Below, in pieces: positions 16,892 through 25,644 of a stretch of DNA of 64,000 nucleotides (positions are counted from its first letter, which is position 1; each line of letters opens with the position of its first letter). The position numbers and the translations under genes are program-made. The DNA is taken from positions 496,001 through 560,000 of the forward strand of contig NZ_AP018920.1 in NCBI RefSeq assembly GCF_003945385.1, read 5' to 3'. This stretch comes from Pseudonocardia autotrophica. GTDB taxonomy: Bacteria > Actinomycetota > Actinomycetes > Mycobacteriales > Pseudonocardiaceae. The notes under the pieces were generated by a model that had not been told where the DNA came from, searched no databases, and worked only from the letters and a program-made list of their open reading frames with translations.

Positions 16892-19198
16892 GTGACGCAG
16901 TCCCAGGTGCAGGTCGATTCCGTCTCCCACGCCGAGGCGACGCCGGAGGCGCCGCAGCCCTACCGTGAGCTGGGCCTCAAGGACGACGAGTACGCCCGTA
17001 TCCGGGAGATCCTCGGTCGCCGGCCCACCGATGCCGAGCTGGCCATGTACTCGGTGATGTGGAGCGAGCACTGCTCGTACAAGTCGTCGAAGGTCCACCT
17101 GAGCTACTTCGGTGAGACGACCACCGAGGAGATGCGCTCCGCGATGCTCGCCGGCATCGGGGAGAACGCCGGGGTGGTGAGCATCGGCGACGACTGGGCC
17201 GTCACCTTCAAGGTCGAGTCGCACAACCACCCGTCCTACGTCGAGCCCTACCAGGGTGCGGCGACCGGTGTCGGTGGCATCGTCCGCGACATCATGGCGA
17301 TGGGCGCCCGCCCGATCGCCGTCGGCGATCCGCTGCGCTTCGGCCCGCTCGACGCCGACGACACCGCCCGGGTGCTGCCCGGCATCGTCGCCGGGGTCGG
17401 TGGCTACGGGAACTGTCTCGGCCTGCCGAACGTCGCGGGCGAGGTCGTCTTCGACCCGTCCTACGCGGGGAATCCGCTGGTCAACGCGCTGTGTGTGGGT
17501 GCGCTGAAGACCGAGGACCTGCACCTCGCGTTCGCCTCCGGTACCGGCAACAAGATCATCCTGTTCGGTGCGACGACCGGTCTCGACGGCATCGGCGGCG
17601 TGTCCGTGCTGGCCTCGGAGACCTTCGACTCCTCCAGCGGCGGAACCGGGCGCAAGAAGCTCCCGAGCGTCCAGGTCGGCGACCCGTTCACCGAGAAGGT
17701 CCTCATCGAGTGCTGCCTGGAGCTGTTCGCGGCCGGGCTGGTCGTCGGCATCCAGGACCTCGGCGGCGCCGGGCTGTCCTGCGCCACCTCCGAGCTGGCC
17801 AGCGCCGGTGACGGCGGGATGAGCGTGGACCTCGACGCCGTCCCGCTGCGCGCCACCGGGATGACCGCCGCCGAGATCCTCTCCTCGGAGTCCCAGGAGC
17901 GGATGTGCGCGGTGGTGAAGCCCGAGCACGTCGAGGCGTTCATGGCGGTCTGTGCCAAGTGGGACGTGCTGGCCTCGGTGATCGGCGAGGTCACCGACGG
18001 CGACCGGCTGGTGATCACCTCCGGCGGACAGACCGTGGTCGACGTGCCGCCGCGCACCGTCGCCCACGAGGGGCCGGTCTACCGGCGCCCGGTCGCCCGT
18101 GACGACGAGCGGCAGGACGCGCTGAACGCCGACGTCCCGGACCGGCTGCCGCGCCCGGAGGTGCCGTCCGAGCTGCGTGCCGAGGTGCTGCGGATGGCGG
18201 CCTCGCCGAACCTGGCCAGCCGCGCCTGGGTCACCGACCAGTACGACCGCTACGTGCGCGGCAACACCGTCGCCGCGCACGGCGCCGACGCCGGAGTCGT
18301 GCAGGTCGACGAGGAGACCGGCCGCGGGATCTCGGTCGCCACCGACTGCAACGCCCGGTTCGTCGCGCTGGACCCCTACGCCGGCGCGCAGCTCGCGCTC
18401 GCCGAGGCGTACCGCAACGTGGCGACCTCCGGTGCGGTGCCGCTGGCCGTCACCGACTGCCTCAACTTCGGCTCGCCGGAGGACCCGCACGTCATGTGGC
18501 AGTTCCAGCAGGCCATCCGCGGCATCGCGGACGGCTGCGCGGTGCTCGGCACCCCGGTCACCGGTGGGAACGTCAGCTTCTACAACCAGACCGGCTCTAC
18601 CGCGATCCTCCCGACCCCGGTGGTCGGCGTGCTCGGCGTGATCGACGACGTCCGCGGGGCGGTCCGGTCCGGGTTCGCCGGCGCCGACGGCGACGCGGTG
18701 ATCCTGCTCGGCTCCACCGCCTCCGAGTTCGGCGGCTCGGAGTGGGCGCACGAGGTGCACGGTCACCTCGGCGGCCTCCCGCCGGCCGTCGACCTGGAGC
18801 ACGAGCGTCGCCTCGCCGGTCTGCTCGCGGCCGCCGCTGCCGACGGCGAGCTCACCGGCAGCCACGACCTGTCCGACGGCGGGCTGGCCCAGGGCCTGGT
18901 CGAGGCCGCGCTGGCCGGTGGCCGGGGTGCCCGGATCGATGTGGCCGTCGTGCACGACGAGGCGTTCACGGCGCTGTTCTCCGAATCCGCCGGGCGGGTC
19001 CTGGTCACCGCCGCCGCGGACGCCGCCGACGGTCTGCTGGTGCGGGCCGCCGAGGCCGGCGTCCCGGCCGTCCGGATCGGGGAGACCGGTGGCTCCGCAC
19101 TCGACTTCGGCGACGCCGCCGGGGTGCTCGAGCTCGACGAGCTGCGGACCGCCTGGGAGGCGACCCTGCCGGCCCGGTTCGGCCCCGTCTCGGTGTGA
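16892..19198 (+). CDS. purL: FGAM synthase large subunit PurL
   Basis: The 768-residue ATP-dependent synthase subunit that converts FGAR to FGAM. Landmarks are [15 protein letters not shown] with the active-site His, [43 protein letters not shown] and, in the second half, [10 protein letters not shown] and [15 protein letters not shown]. The small-PurL length fits a PurSQL system. I chose the GTG at 16892 because a TACCCT box ends six bases upstream (16880-16885), the leaderless arrangement; an ATG at 16868 is the alternative and would add eight residues. The stop overlaps the next GTG. Confidence 0.95.
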   Translation: MTQSQVQVDSVSHAEATPEAPQPYRELGLKDDEYARIREILGRRPTDAELAMYSVMWSEHCSYKSSKVHLSYFGETTTEEMRSAMLAGIGENAGVVSIGDDWAVTFKVESHNHPSYVEPYQGAATGVGGIVRDIMAMGARPIAVGDPLRFGPLDADDTARVLPGIVAGVGGYGNCLGLPNVAGEVVFDPSYAGNPLVNALCVGALKTEDLHLAFASGTGNKIILFGATTGLDGIGGVSVLASETFDSSSGGTGRKKLPSVQVGDPFTEKVLIECCLELFAAGLVVGIQDLGGAGLSCATSELASAGDGGMSVDLDAVPLRATGMTAAEILSSESQERMCAVVKPEHVEAFMAVCAKWDVLASVIGEVTDGDRLVITSGGQTVVDVPPRTVAHEGPVYRRPVARDDERQDALNADVPDRLPRPEVPSELRAEVLRMAASPNLASRAWVTDQYDRYVRGNTVAAHGADAGVVQVDEETGRGISVATDCNARFVALDPYAGAQLALAEAYRNVATSGAVPLAVTDCLNFGSPEDPHVMWQFQQAIRGIADGCAVLGTPVTGGNVSFYNQTGSTAILPTPVVGVLGVIDDVRGAVRSGFAGADGDAVILLGSTASEFGGSEWAHEVHGHLGGLPPAVDLEHERRLAGLLAAAAADGELTGSHDLSDGGLAQGLVEAALAGGRGARIDVAVVHDEAFTALFSESAGRVLVTAAADAADGLLVRAAEAGVPAVRIGETGGSALDFGDAAGVLELDELRTAWEATLPARFGPVSV

Positions 19199-19557
19199 CC
19201 GGCGCGCTGCACGACTGGCTCGGCGGTGGCCCGGAGCCCGACCGGGCCACCCGCCGGGCCGCGGTGAAGGAGTCGCTGGCCGAGCTGGTGCGGCGGGCGC
19301 CGGGGCACAGCGTCGAGGTGCGGGTGCCGCCGTTCGGTGCGGTGCAGTGCATCGACGGGCCCCGGCACACCCGCGGCACCCCACCGAACGTGGTGGAGAC
19401 CGATCCGCGGACCTGGATCGCGCTCGCGCTGGGCCGGATCTCCTGGACCGACGCCGTCGCCGACGGCTCGCTCCGGGTGTCCGGTTCGCGGGCCGGTGAG
19501 GTGGCGGGCCTGCTGCCCGTGATCGGGTCGCGGAGTGACCCTGCTCCCCGAACCTGA
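19195..19557 (+). CDS. SCP2-like (sterol carrier) family protein between purL and purF
   Basis: A 120-residue protein. [24 protein letters not shown], then [35 protein letters not shown], match the hydrophobic-pocket fold of the bacterial sterol-carrier-like family (W-x-xLA-G-xx-W-xDA pattern). The GTG overlaps the purL stop (GTGA). In actinomycetes a gene of this family lies between purL and purF (Rv0807 in M. tuberculosis, from recall). The function is unknown and any lipid ligand is unproven; the conserved place suggests a link to purine synthesis or to co-expression only. Confidence 0.78.
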   Translation: MTGALHDWLGGGPEPDRATRRAAVKESLAELVRRAPGHSVEVRVPPFGAVQCIDGPRHTRGTPPNVVETDPRTWIALALGRISWTDAVADGSLRVSGSRAGEVAGLLPVIGSRSDPAPRT

Positions 19558-19624
19558 AGGAACCTGCTGCCGCGGCGTACGATCACGAACGGTCCCGGTA
19601 CGCCGCCAGCCGAGGAGCGCCGCG

Positions 19625-21202
19625 TTGAGTTCCGCCCGGAACACCCACGTCAGCACCGCCCGCATCCCGAACACCGCTCCCGAACCCGAACCCGACGAGA
19701 CCGGTCCCCGCGAGGAATGCGGCGTCTTCGGTGTCTGGGCCCCGGGCGAGGACGTCGCGAAGATGTCGTACTACGGCCTCTACGCACTGCAGCACCGCGG
19801 CCAGGAGGCCGCCGGGATCGCGGTGTCCGACGGCAAGCGCATGGTCGTGTTCAAGGATCTCGGCCTGGTCAGCCAGGTGTTCGACGAGCAGACGCTGTCC
19901 TCGCTGCGCGGTCACCTCGCGATCGGGCACTGCCGCTACTCCACCACCGGGGCGACCACCTGGGAGAATGCCCAGCCGACGTTCCGCACCACCGCGACCG
20001 GCTCCGGCCTGGCGCTGGGGCACAACGGGAACCTGGTCAACACCGCCGAGCTGCGCGAGGACGTCGCGAAGCTGGAGAACCGCAACCGGTCCGGGCTGCG
20101 CGCCACCACCGACTCCGACCTGGTCGGCGAGCTGCTCGCCGCGGGGGCCGCGGATCTCGGCGTCTTCGAGGCCGCGCTGCGGCTGCTGCCGCGGCTGCGC
20201 GGGGCGTTCTCGCTGGCCTTCGCCGACGAGACGACCCTGTTCGCCGCCCGTGACCCGCAGGGGGTGCGGCCGCTGGTGCTGGGCCGGCTCGAGCGGGGCT
20301 GGGTGGTCGCGTCCGAGACGGCAGCGCTGGACATCGTCGGCGCGTCGTTCGTCCGCGAGGTCGAGCCCGGCGAGCTCATCGCGATCGACGCAGACGGAAT
20401 ACGCAGCGAGCGCTTCGCCGCACCGGAGCCGAAGGGCTGCGTGTTCGAGTACGTCTACCTGGCCCGGCCGGACACCCAGATCGCCGGCCGCTCGGTCTAC
20501 GACACCCGGGTCGAGATCGGCCGCCGGCTCGCCGAGGAACACCCGGTCGACGCCGACCTGGTCATCCCGGTCCCGGAGTCCGGCACCCCGGCCGCGATCG
20601 GCTATGCGCAGGGATCCGGCATCCCCTACGGCCAGGGCCTGGTGAAGAACGCCTACGTCGGGCGCACCTTCATCCAGCCGAGCCAGACCATCCGCCAGCT
20701 CGGCATCCGGCTGAAGCTGAACCCGCTGCGCACCGTCATCCGCGGGAAGCGCCTGGTCGTCGTCGACGACTCGATCGTCCGCGGCAACACCCAGCGTGCC
20801 CTGGTCCGGATGCTGCGCGAGGCGGGCGCCCTCGAGGTGCACGTGCGGATCGCGTCGCCGCCGGTGCGCTGGCCCTGTTTCTACGGTATCGACTTCGCCA
20901 GCCGTGCCGAGCTGATCGCGAACGGTGCCGACTCCGAGGGCGTCCGCCGCTCGATCGGCTCGGACTCCCTCGGGTACGTCTCGGTGGAGCAGATGGTGGC
21001 CGCCTCCGAGCAGCCGCGCTCCCGGCTGTGCTGCGCCTGCTTCGACGGGAACTACCCGATCCCGCTCCCGGACGAGGCGAAGCTCGGCAAGCACCTGCTC
21101 GAGGACATCCCGCCAGCGGAGCAGGCCCGGACCGCGCCCGCCCCGGAGCCCGGCCCGCTCGCGGTCGGATACGGTGCCGGTGAGGCGCTGTCCCGGCCGT
21201 AG
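19625..21202 (+). CDS. purF: Amidophosphoribosyltransferase
   Basis: The committed enzyme of purine synthesis, making phosphoribosylamine from PRPP and glutamine. The N-terminal Ntn glutaminase begins with REECGVFGVW; Cys32 is the expected nucleophile exposed after propeptide removal. IGHCRYSTTG and LGHNGNLVN follow. The C-terminal PRTase domain has the PRPP loop VVDDSIVRGNT. CCACFDGNYP near the end resembles iron-sulfur type PurF proteins, together with earlier Cys residues. I chose TTG at 19625 because GAGGAG lies eight bases upstream; an ATG at 19535 inside the preceding gene is less likely. The 525-residue length is normal. Confidence 0.94.
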   Translation: MSSARNTHVSTARIPNTAPEPEPDETGPREECGVFGVWAPGEDVAKMSYYGLYALQHRGQEAAGIAVSDGKRMVVFKDLGLVSQVFDEQTLSSLRGHLAIGHCRYSTTGATTWENAQPTFRTTATGSGLALGHNGNLVNTAELREDVAKLENRNRSGLRATTDSDLVGELLAAGAADLGVFEAALRLLPRLRGAFSLAFADETTLFAARDPQGVRPLVLGRLERGWVVASETAALDIVGASFVREVEPGELIAIDADGIRSERFAAPEPKGCVFEYVYLARPDTQIAGRSVYDTRVEIGRRLAEEHPVDADLVIPVPESGTPAAIGYAQGSGIPYGQGLVKNAYVGRTFIQPSQTIRQLGIRLKLNPLRTVIRGKRLVVVDDSIVRGNTQRALVRMLREAGALEVHVRIASPPVRWPCFYGIDFASRAELIANGADSEGVRRSIGSDSLGYVSVEQMVAASEQPRSRLCCACFDGNYPIPLPDEAKLGKHLLEDIPPAEQARTAPAPEPGPLAVGYGAGEALSRP

Positions 21203-21261
21203 GCCCGGTCAGCACCCCGCGATACGCCCGTCACACACCCCGCGTACTGGAGAACCGACCC

Positions 21262-22359
21262 ATGCCCTCGACCGATTCCGGCCCTGCCAGCTACGCATCG
21301 GCGGGAGTGGACGTCGACGCGGGGGAGCGGGCGGTCGAGCAGTTCCGCCCGTTCGCGGAGAAGGCGTCCCGGCCCGAGGTGATGGGTGGGATCGGCGGGT
21401 TCGCCGGCCTGTTCGCCGCCAAGTTCGGCAAGTACACCGAGCCGGTGCTCGCCGCGTCGACCGACGGCGTCGGCACCAAGGTCGCGATCGCGCAGGCGAT
21501 GGACAAGCACGACACCATCGGCCAGGACCTGGTCGCGATGGTCGTCGACGATCTCGTGGTGTGCGGCGCGGAGCCGCTGTTCCTGCAGGACTACATCGCC
21601 GTCGGCAAGCTCGTCCCGGAGAAGGTCGCCACACTGGTCCGCGGCATCGCCGAGGGCTGTGAGCAGGCCGGTTGCGCGCTGCTGGGCGGCGAGACCGCCG
21701 AGCACCCCGGGCTGATGGAGCCCGGCGGCTACGACCTGTCCGCGACCGGCGTCGGCATCGTCGACGCCGAGAAGATGCTGCGCCCTGAGCGGGTCCGCCC
21801 GGGCGATGTGCTGGTGGCGCTCGGGTCGTCGGGCCTGCACTCCAACGGCTACTCACTGGCCCGGCACGTGTTGCTGGACATCGCCCGGCTGCCGCTGGAG
21901 GGCGAGCTGGAGGAGTTCGACCACTCGCTCGGCGAGGAACTGCTCGTCCCGACCCGGATCTACGCCAAGGACTGCCTGGCGATCGCCGCCGAGACCGGTG
22001 TCCGCACCTTCTCGCACGTCACCGGTGGCGGGCTCGCGCGGAACCTGGAGCGGGTGCTGCCGGACGGCCTGGCCGCGACCGTGGAGCGCGGTTCCTGGAC
22101 CCCGGCTCCGGTATTCAAGCTGATCCAGGGCCGCGGCCGGGTGGAGCGGGCGGAGATGGAGAAGACGTTCAACATGGGTGTCGGCATGGTCGCCGTGCTC
22201 CCGCCCGAGGACGTCGACCGGGCGCTCGCGGTCCTCACCGCGCGGCACGTGCCGGCGTGGATCCTCGGCGAGGTCGCCCGGATCGGCGACGTCGACGGTG
22301 CCGACTCCGGCACGCTCGGTGCCCGGGTGCAGCTGCGCGGGGAGCACCCGCGGTTCTGA
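21262..22359 (+). CDS. purM: Phosphoribosylformylglycinamidine cyclo-ligase (AIR synthetase)
   Basis: A 365-residue ATP-dependent enzyme that closes the imidazole ring to form AIR. It has SYASAGVDVDAGERAVEQF at the N-terminus, AASTDGVGTKVAIA, the dimer motif GQDLVAMVVDDLVVCGAEPLFLQDYI (split here by its conserved DD), LLGGETAEHPGLM and FSHVTGGGLARNLER. It follows purF by 59 bases in the same direction and ends six bases from the stop of the convergent NUDIX gene. Confidence 0.96.
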   Translation: MPSTDSGPASYASAGVDVDAGERAVEQFRPFAEKASRPEVMGGIGGFAGLFAAKFGKYTEPVLAASTDGVGTKVAIAQAMDKHDTIGQDLVAMVVDDLVVCGAEPLFLQDYIAVGKLVPEKVATLVRGIAEGCEQAGCALLGGETAEHPGLMEPGGYDLSATGVGIVDAEKMLRPERVRPGDVLVALGSSGLHSNGYSLARHVLLDIARLPLEGELEEFDHSLGEELLVPTRIYAKDCLAIAAETGVRTFSHVTGGGLARNLERVLPDGLAATVERGSWTPAPVFKLIQGRGRVERAEMEKTFNMGVGMVAVLPPEDVDRALAVLTARHVPAWILGEVARIGDVDGADSGTLGARVQLRGEHPRF

Positions 22360-22365
22360 GCAGGA

Positions 22366-23082
22366 TCAGCGCTCCGCCGCGGCCCGATCGTTCGGGCGGT
22401 GTGAGTCGCGCAGCATCGGCGGGTGCAGCGCGGTGGCCGTGCCCCGCCGGAACAGTCGCGGCGGCCGGCCGCGGCCTCCGGTGACCAGCGTCGTCGTCGG
22501 GACCAGGAAGCCCTCGGTGGAGGTCACCTTCCGCTGGAAGTTCCGCGGGTCCAGAGAGGCGTCCCAGACGGCCTCGTAGACCCGGCGCAGATCGGACACG
22601 GTGAACTCCGGCGGGCAGAACGACGCGGCGAGCGTCGTGTACTCCAGTTTGGACCGGGCCCGCTCGACGCCGTCGCCGAGGATCCGCTCGTGGTCGAAGG
22701 CGAGCGCCGGGATGCGTTCGACCGGCCACCATGCCGACGCCGCGGCGCCACCGCCCGGTGTCGGCTCCGGCATGTCCGGGACGAACGCCAGGTAGCCGAC
22801 GGACAGCACCCGGCCACGCGGGTCCCGGTCCGGGGCGGCATAGCTCGCCAGCTGCTCCAGATGGCCGACGACGGCGTCGCCGGTCGCGGCCCCGGTCTCC
22901 TCGCCGAGCCGGCGGCTGGCGGTGTGCACCAGGTCCTCCTCCGGGCGCACGAAACCACCCGGGAGGGCCCACTCGCCGAGGAACGGCGGCTCCCCGCGCT
23001 CGATGAGCAGCAGGTGCAGCTGGTCCGAGCGGACCGTGAGCACGACGAGATTGACGGCGACCGCGAAGAGGTTGCCGCGCAT
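22366..23082 (-). CDS. NrtR-like NUDIX-related transcriptional regulator
   Basis: A 238-residue protein in two parts. Residues 1-140 are a NUDIX domain (LLLIERGEPPFLGEWALPGGF). Residues about 145-215 are a winged helix (FTVSDLRRVYEAVW, then DPRNFQRKV). This order defines the NrtR regulators, many of which sense ADP-ribose and control NAD metabolism. The NUDIX box reads SRRLGEETG, so the first Glu of the REUXEE catalytic motif is Arg, which fits loss of hydrolysis and a sensor role. The last 25 residues form a non-conserved tail. No NAD-synthesis gene lies nearby, so the target is unknown. Confidence 0.8.
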   Translation of the reverse strand: MRGNLFAVAVNLVVLTVRSDQLHLLLIERGEPPFLGEWALPGGFVRPEEDLVHTASRRLGEETGAATGDAVVGHLEQLASYAAPDRDPRGRVLSVGYLAFVPDMPEPTPGGGAAASAWWPVERIPALAFDHERILGDGVERARSKLEYTTLAASFCPPEFTVSDLRRVYEAVWDASLDPRNFQRKVTSTEGFLVPTTTLVTGGRGRPPRLFRRGTATALHPPMLRDSHRPNDRAAAER

Positions 23083-23290
23083 GTCGTGAACACCTCGGAC
23101 AGGGACGGGGACCGGTGAGCGCGCCCCCGGAAGGAGCGCGTTGGTGATCTTGCCCTATCCGGCCGGTCGGGCGAAACCGCCCGGTACGACCGGCGTTGCG
23201 CTCGCAGCGGCGAGCGGGTGAGAGGGGGTCGCGCACGCGTCGACGCCCGGTCGGGGAACCGGGATTCCCGACCGGGCGCCGGTGCGCGGA

Positions 23291-23494
23291 TCAGCGGCGA
23301 GGGTGGTCGTCCTCGTCGTTGTACTTCGCGGCGAGGTCGGAGTATTCGCCGTACTCCTCTTCGCCGTTGTCGGTAGTAACCGCCGTCCCGCTCCCGATCT
23401 CACGCTGCAGCGCGTCGAGATCCATTGCGGGGGAGCTGTACTTGAGCTCGCGGGCCACCTTCGTCTGCTTGGCCTTGGCTCGTCCGCGCCCCAT
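23291..23494 (-). CDS. DUF3073 family protein
   Basis: A 67-residue acidic-tailed protein. MGRGRAKAKQTKVARELKY is the highly conserved DUF3073 start, followed by SPAMDLDALQREI and a charged tail (EEEYGEYSDLAAKYNDEDD). It is encoded near purM in many actinomycetes (Rv0810c in M. tuberculosis, from recall). No function is known. The basic N-terminus and acidic C-terminus suggest binding to nucleic acid or protein, which is inference only. Confidence 0.88.
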   Translation of the reverse strand: MGRGRAKAKQTKVARELKYSSPAMDLDALQREIGSGTAVTTDNGEEEYGEYSDLAAKYNDEDDHPRR

Positions 23495-23717
23495 GGCTGG
23501 TCCCCCTTACAACAGGGAAGGGGCGGCCCGGTCACCTGACACGACCCGGCGGCCCCTCTCGTCTCATCAATGTCGTGAGACCAACCGTACCCTGCGCACC
23601 CGGCGGCATGCGATGCGGCACCGTCGTCGTCACAGGGGTGGGCGGGCATGTGCCGTCCGGCGACGGCACCCGTTCACCCGGCGGACACCACGAACGGGTG
23701 ACGCCGGACGTCGCAGG

Positions 23718-24893
23718 TCAGCCGCGGCGGCCCGGCCCGCCCCCGGCGAGCTCCCGGGCGGCCCGTCCGGGTGGCGGGCGATCCGGATCCGGCTCGTAGG
23801 AGTCCGGATCGATCGTGACGGGAGACACGCGGTCCTCGGCCCCTGCGGTCAGCTCCGCATCGACCGGGACCGAGCGCTTCACCAGTGCCAGCGCGACCGG
23901 CCCGAGCTCGTGGTGCTGGACGACCGTTCCGACCCGCCCGACGGCGCGGCCGTCGCGCTGCACCGGGTCGCCGGTGCGCGGCAGCTCCTCGTCGCCCGCG
24001 TCGAGGTGCAGCAGCACCTGGCGGCGCGGCGGGCGACCCAGGTTGGCGACCCGGGCGACCGTCTCCTGCCCGCGGTAGCAGCCCTTCGTCAGGTGCACCG
24101 CCGGCCCGATCCAGCCGACCTCGTGCGGGATCGTGCGCTCGTCGGTGTCGAGGTGCAGCCGGGGGGACCGGGACTCGACCCGCAGCGCCTCGAACGCGAT
24201 GGTTCCGGCGGCCCGGGCCCCGGCTGCGGTGAGGGTGGACCACCAGGTGCCGCTCTCCGTACGGGGGACGACGACGTCGGCCGCGTCCTTTCCGGGCCAC
24301 GGGGTGCGCCGGACGAACCCGCCGTCCTCGAGCCCCAGCACGCCGTGCGGGGCGGCCGGGACCGGCAGTCCGGCCCGTTCGAGCACGGCCGGGACGTCCG
24401 GGCCGACCACGGTGAGCACGGCCAGCTCGGGCGTGGCATCGCGCGGCTCGACCTTCGACCAGAACACCATCTTGCCCAGGTAGTCCAGCAGTGGGGCGCC
24501 TTCGCCCGGCTCGGTGTCGAGATAGACGGTGTCCTCGGTGGCGGCGACGCCCATGTGGTGCAGCACCCGGCCCTGGATGTCCAGCACGAGCGCCTCGGTG
24601 CCGGTGCCCGGCGGCAGCTCGCTGACGTGCTGGGTGAGCAGCAGGTGCAGCCAGGACAGCCGTTCCTCGCCGGTCACCGCGAGCACGTCGCGGTGACTGC
24701 GGTCGACGACGGCCGCCGAGCGGGCCATCGCGCGCTGCTCGGCGGGCGGGTCGCCGCGGTGGGCGGGAACGGCGGCGTCGGTGTCCGCCTGTCCCGTCCC
24801 GTCGGCGCTGTCGGTGTCGGCAGCGCTCCGGGTGGGGTCGGCGGGGTCGGTGCTGTCGGGCGCCGTCTGCGGCCCCGGTCCGGTCGTGGTCAC
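23718..24893 (-). CDS. ygfZ: Folate-binding YgfZ-type protein
   Basis: A 391-residue member of the GcvT-like tetrahydrofolate-binding family that helps repair or assemble certain iron-sulfur enzymes. The diagnostic motif KGCYRGQETVAR, with its essential Cys, is near residue 270. VTGEERLSWLHLLLTQHVS is the N-terminal barrel. The first 50 residues are a Thr/Asp-rich low-complexity stretch not seen in short homologues, and the last 50 are a proline-rich tail. The ATG overlaps the stop of the Fur-family gene by four bases, so the two are coupled; a metal-dependent link to iron-sulfur repair is plausible. Confidence 0.88.
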   Translation of the reverse strand: MTTTGPGPQTAPDSTDPADPTRSAADTDSADGTGQADTDAAVPAHRGDPPAEQRAMARSAAVVDRSHRDVLAVTGEERLSWLHLLLTQHVSELPPGTGTEALVLDIQGRVLHHMGVAATEDTVYLDTEPGEGAPLLDYLGKMVFWSKVEPRDATPELAVLTVVGPDVPAVLERAGLPVPAAPHGVLGLEDGGFVRRTPWPGKDAADVVVPRTESGTWWSTLTAAGARAAGTIAFEALRVESRSPRLHLDTDERTIPHEVGWIGPAVHLTKGCYRGQETVARVANLGRPPRRQVLLHLDAGDEELPRTGDPVQRDGRAVGRVGTVVQHHELGPVALALVKRSVPVDAELTAGAEDRVSPVTIDPDSYEPDPDRPPPGRAARELAGGGPGRRG

Positions 24894-25396
24894 CGGTCTC
24901 CCTTCACGGCGCCCGGTGTCGCCGGACCCGCGTCGTCGTGCTCGGTGTCGGTCTGTAGGGCGTGCTGCTGGGCGACCTGGGCCTCCTCGGCGGCACAGTC
25001 GGCGCAGGTCCCCGACAGTGCCACGTGTGTCGCGTCGAGGTGGAAACCCAGGTCCGTGAGGGTGCGTTCGGCCACACCGGACAGCAGCTCGGTGGGTGCC
25101 TCGTCGACCCGGCCGCAGCGGTGGCAGACCAGGTGCACGTGCCGGTGCCGGTGCTCGGAGTAGGTCGGCGCGCCGTGCCCCAGATGGGCGTGCCGGACGA
25201 CGCCGAGCCCCTCGAGCAGATCCAGCGTGCGGTAGACGGTTGTGATGTTGACGGCGGGCGCAGTGGCCTGGACGCGGGTGCAGACCTGCTCGGGAGTGGC
25301 GTGCCCCAGCTCGCGCACCGCGTCCAGGACGAGTTGGCGTTGGGGGGTCATCCGCAGACCGCGCTTGTGCAGCGTGCCCTTCAGCGAGGAGTCCAC
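24890..25396 (-). CDS. Fur-family metal-responsive transcriptional regulator
   Basis: A 168-residue regulator. The winged helix is LRMTPQRQLVLDAVRELGHATPEQVC (split at RQL), then ITTVYRTLDLLEGLGVV. Metal-site residues are visible in HRHRHVHLVCHRCGRVDE and the second CxxC is in GTCADCA, giving the structural Zn Cys4 site. The GTG at 25396 is preferred: TACCAT lies six bases upstream as a leaderless -10, and the family N-terminus follows. An ATG at 25456 would add 20 residues. Whether it is Fur, Zur or another member cannot be settled from the sequence alone. Confidence 0.85.
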   Translation of the reverse strand: MDSSLKGTLHKRGLRMTPQRQLVLDAVRELGHATPEQVCTRVQATAPAVNITTVYRTLDLLEGLGVVRHAHLGHGAPTYSEHRHRHVHLVCHRCGRVDEAPTELLSGVAERTLTDLGFHLDATHVALSGTCADCAAEEAQVAQQHALQTDTEHDDAGPATPGAVKGDR

Positions 25397-25408
25397 ACCA
25401 TGATGGTA
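25397..25408 (-). promoter_or_regulatory. -10 box overlapped by a palindrome at the Fur-family gene
   Basis: The perfect palindrome ACCATSATGGT (5+1+5 bases, 25397-25407) lies directly before the GTG start and overlaps the TACCAT box (25403-25408). This position fits autoregulation, but the sequence is shorter than a usual Fur or Zur box. Confidence 0.4.
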
Positions 25409-25644
25409 TTCGCTTCGGCCCGGTAGGCTGCGGTCGCGAGGACGGTAGCCGCGCATCGTGTCACGGGAGCCTTCTTCGCGGGGGACGCCACGCCGGTGAC
25501 TGATCATTGCGGGCTGCGGCGTTCGCCGCGATGGCGCCCGCGTGGCTACCCTGACCGGCGGGGTCGGACCGGTGCCGCCGGTTGCGTGGGCCTCGCAGTG
25601 GTGTCTCACCGGCACTGCGCCGGACGAACTGTGAGGAGTGAGCG

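Noticed and set aside
15890..19384. A 1164-codon open frame antisense to purL and purS
   Set aside because: It mirrors strongly conserved purine genes, and its translation is a low-complexity string without motifs; long antisense frames are expected at this GC content.
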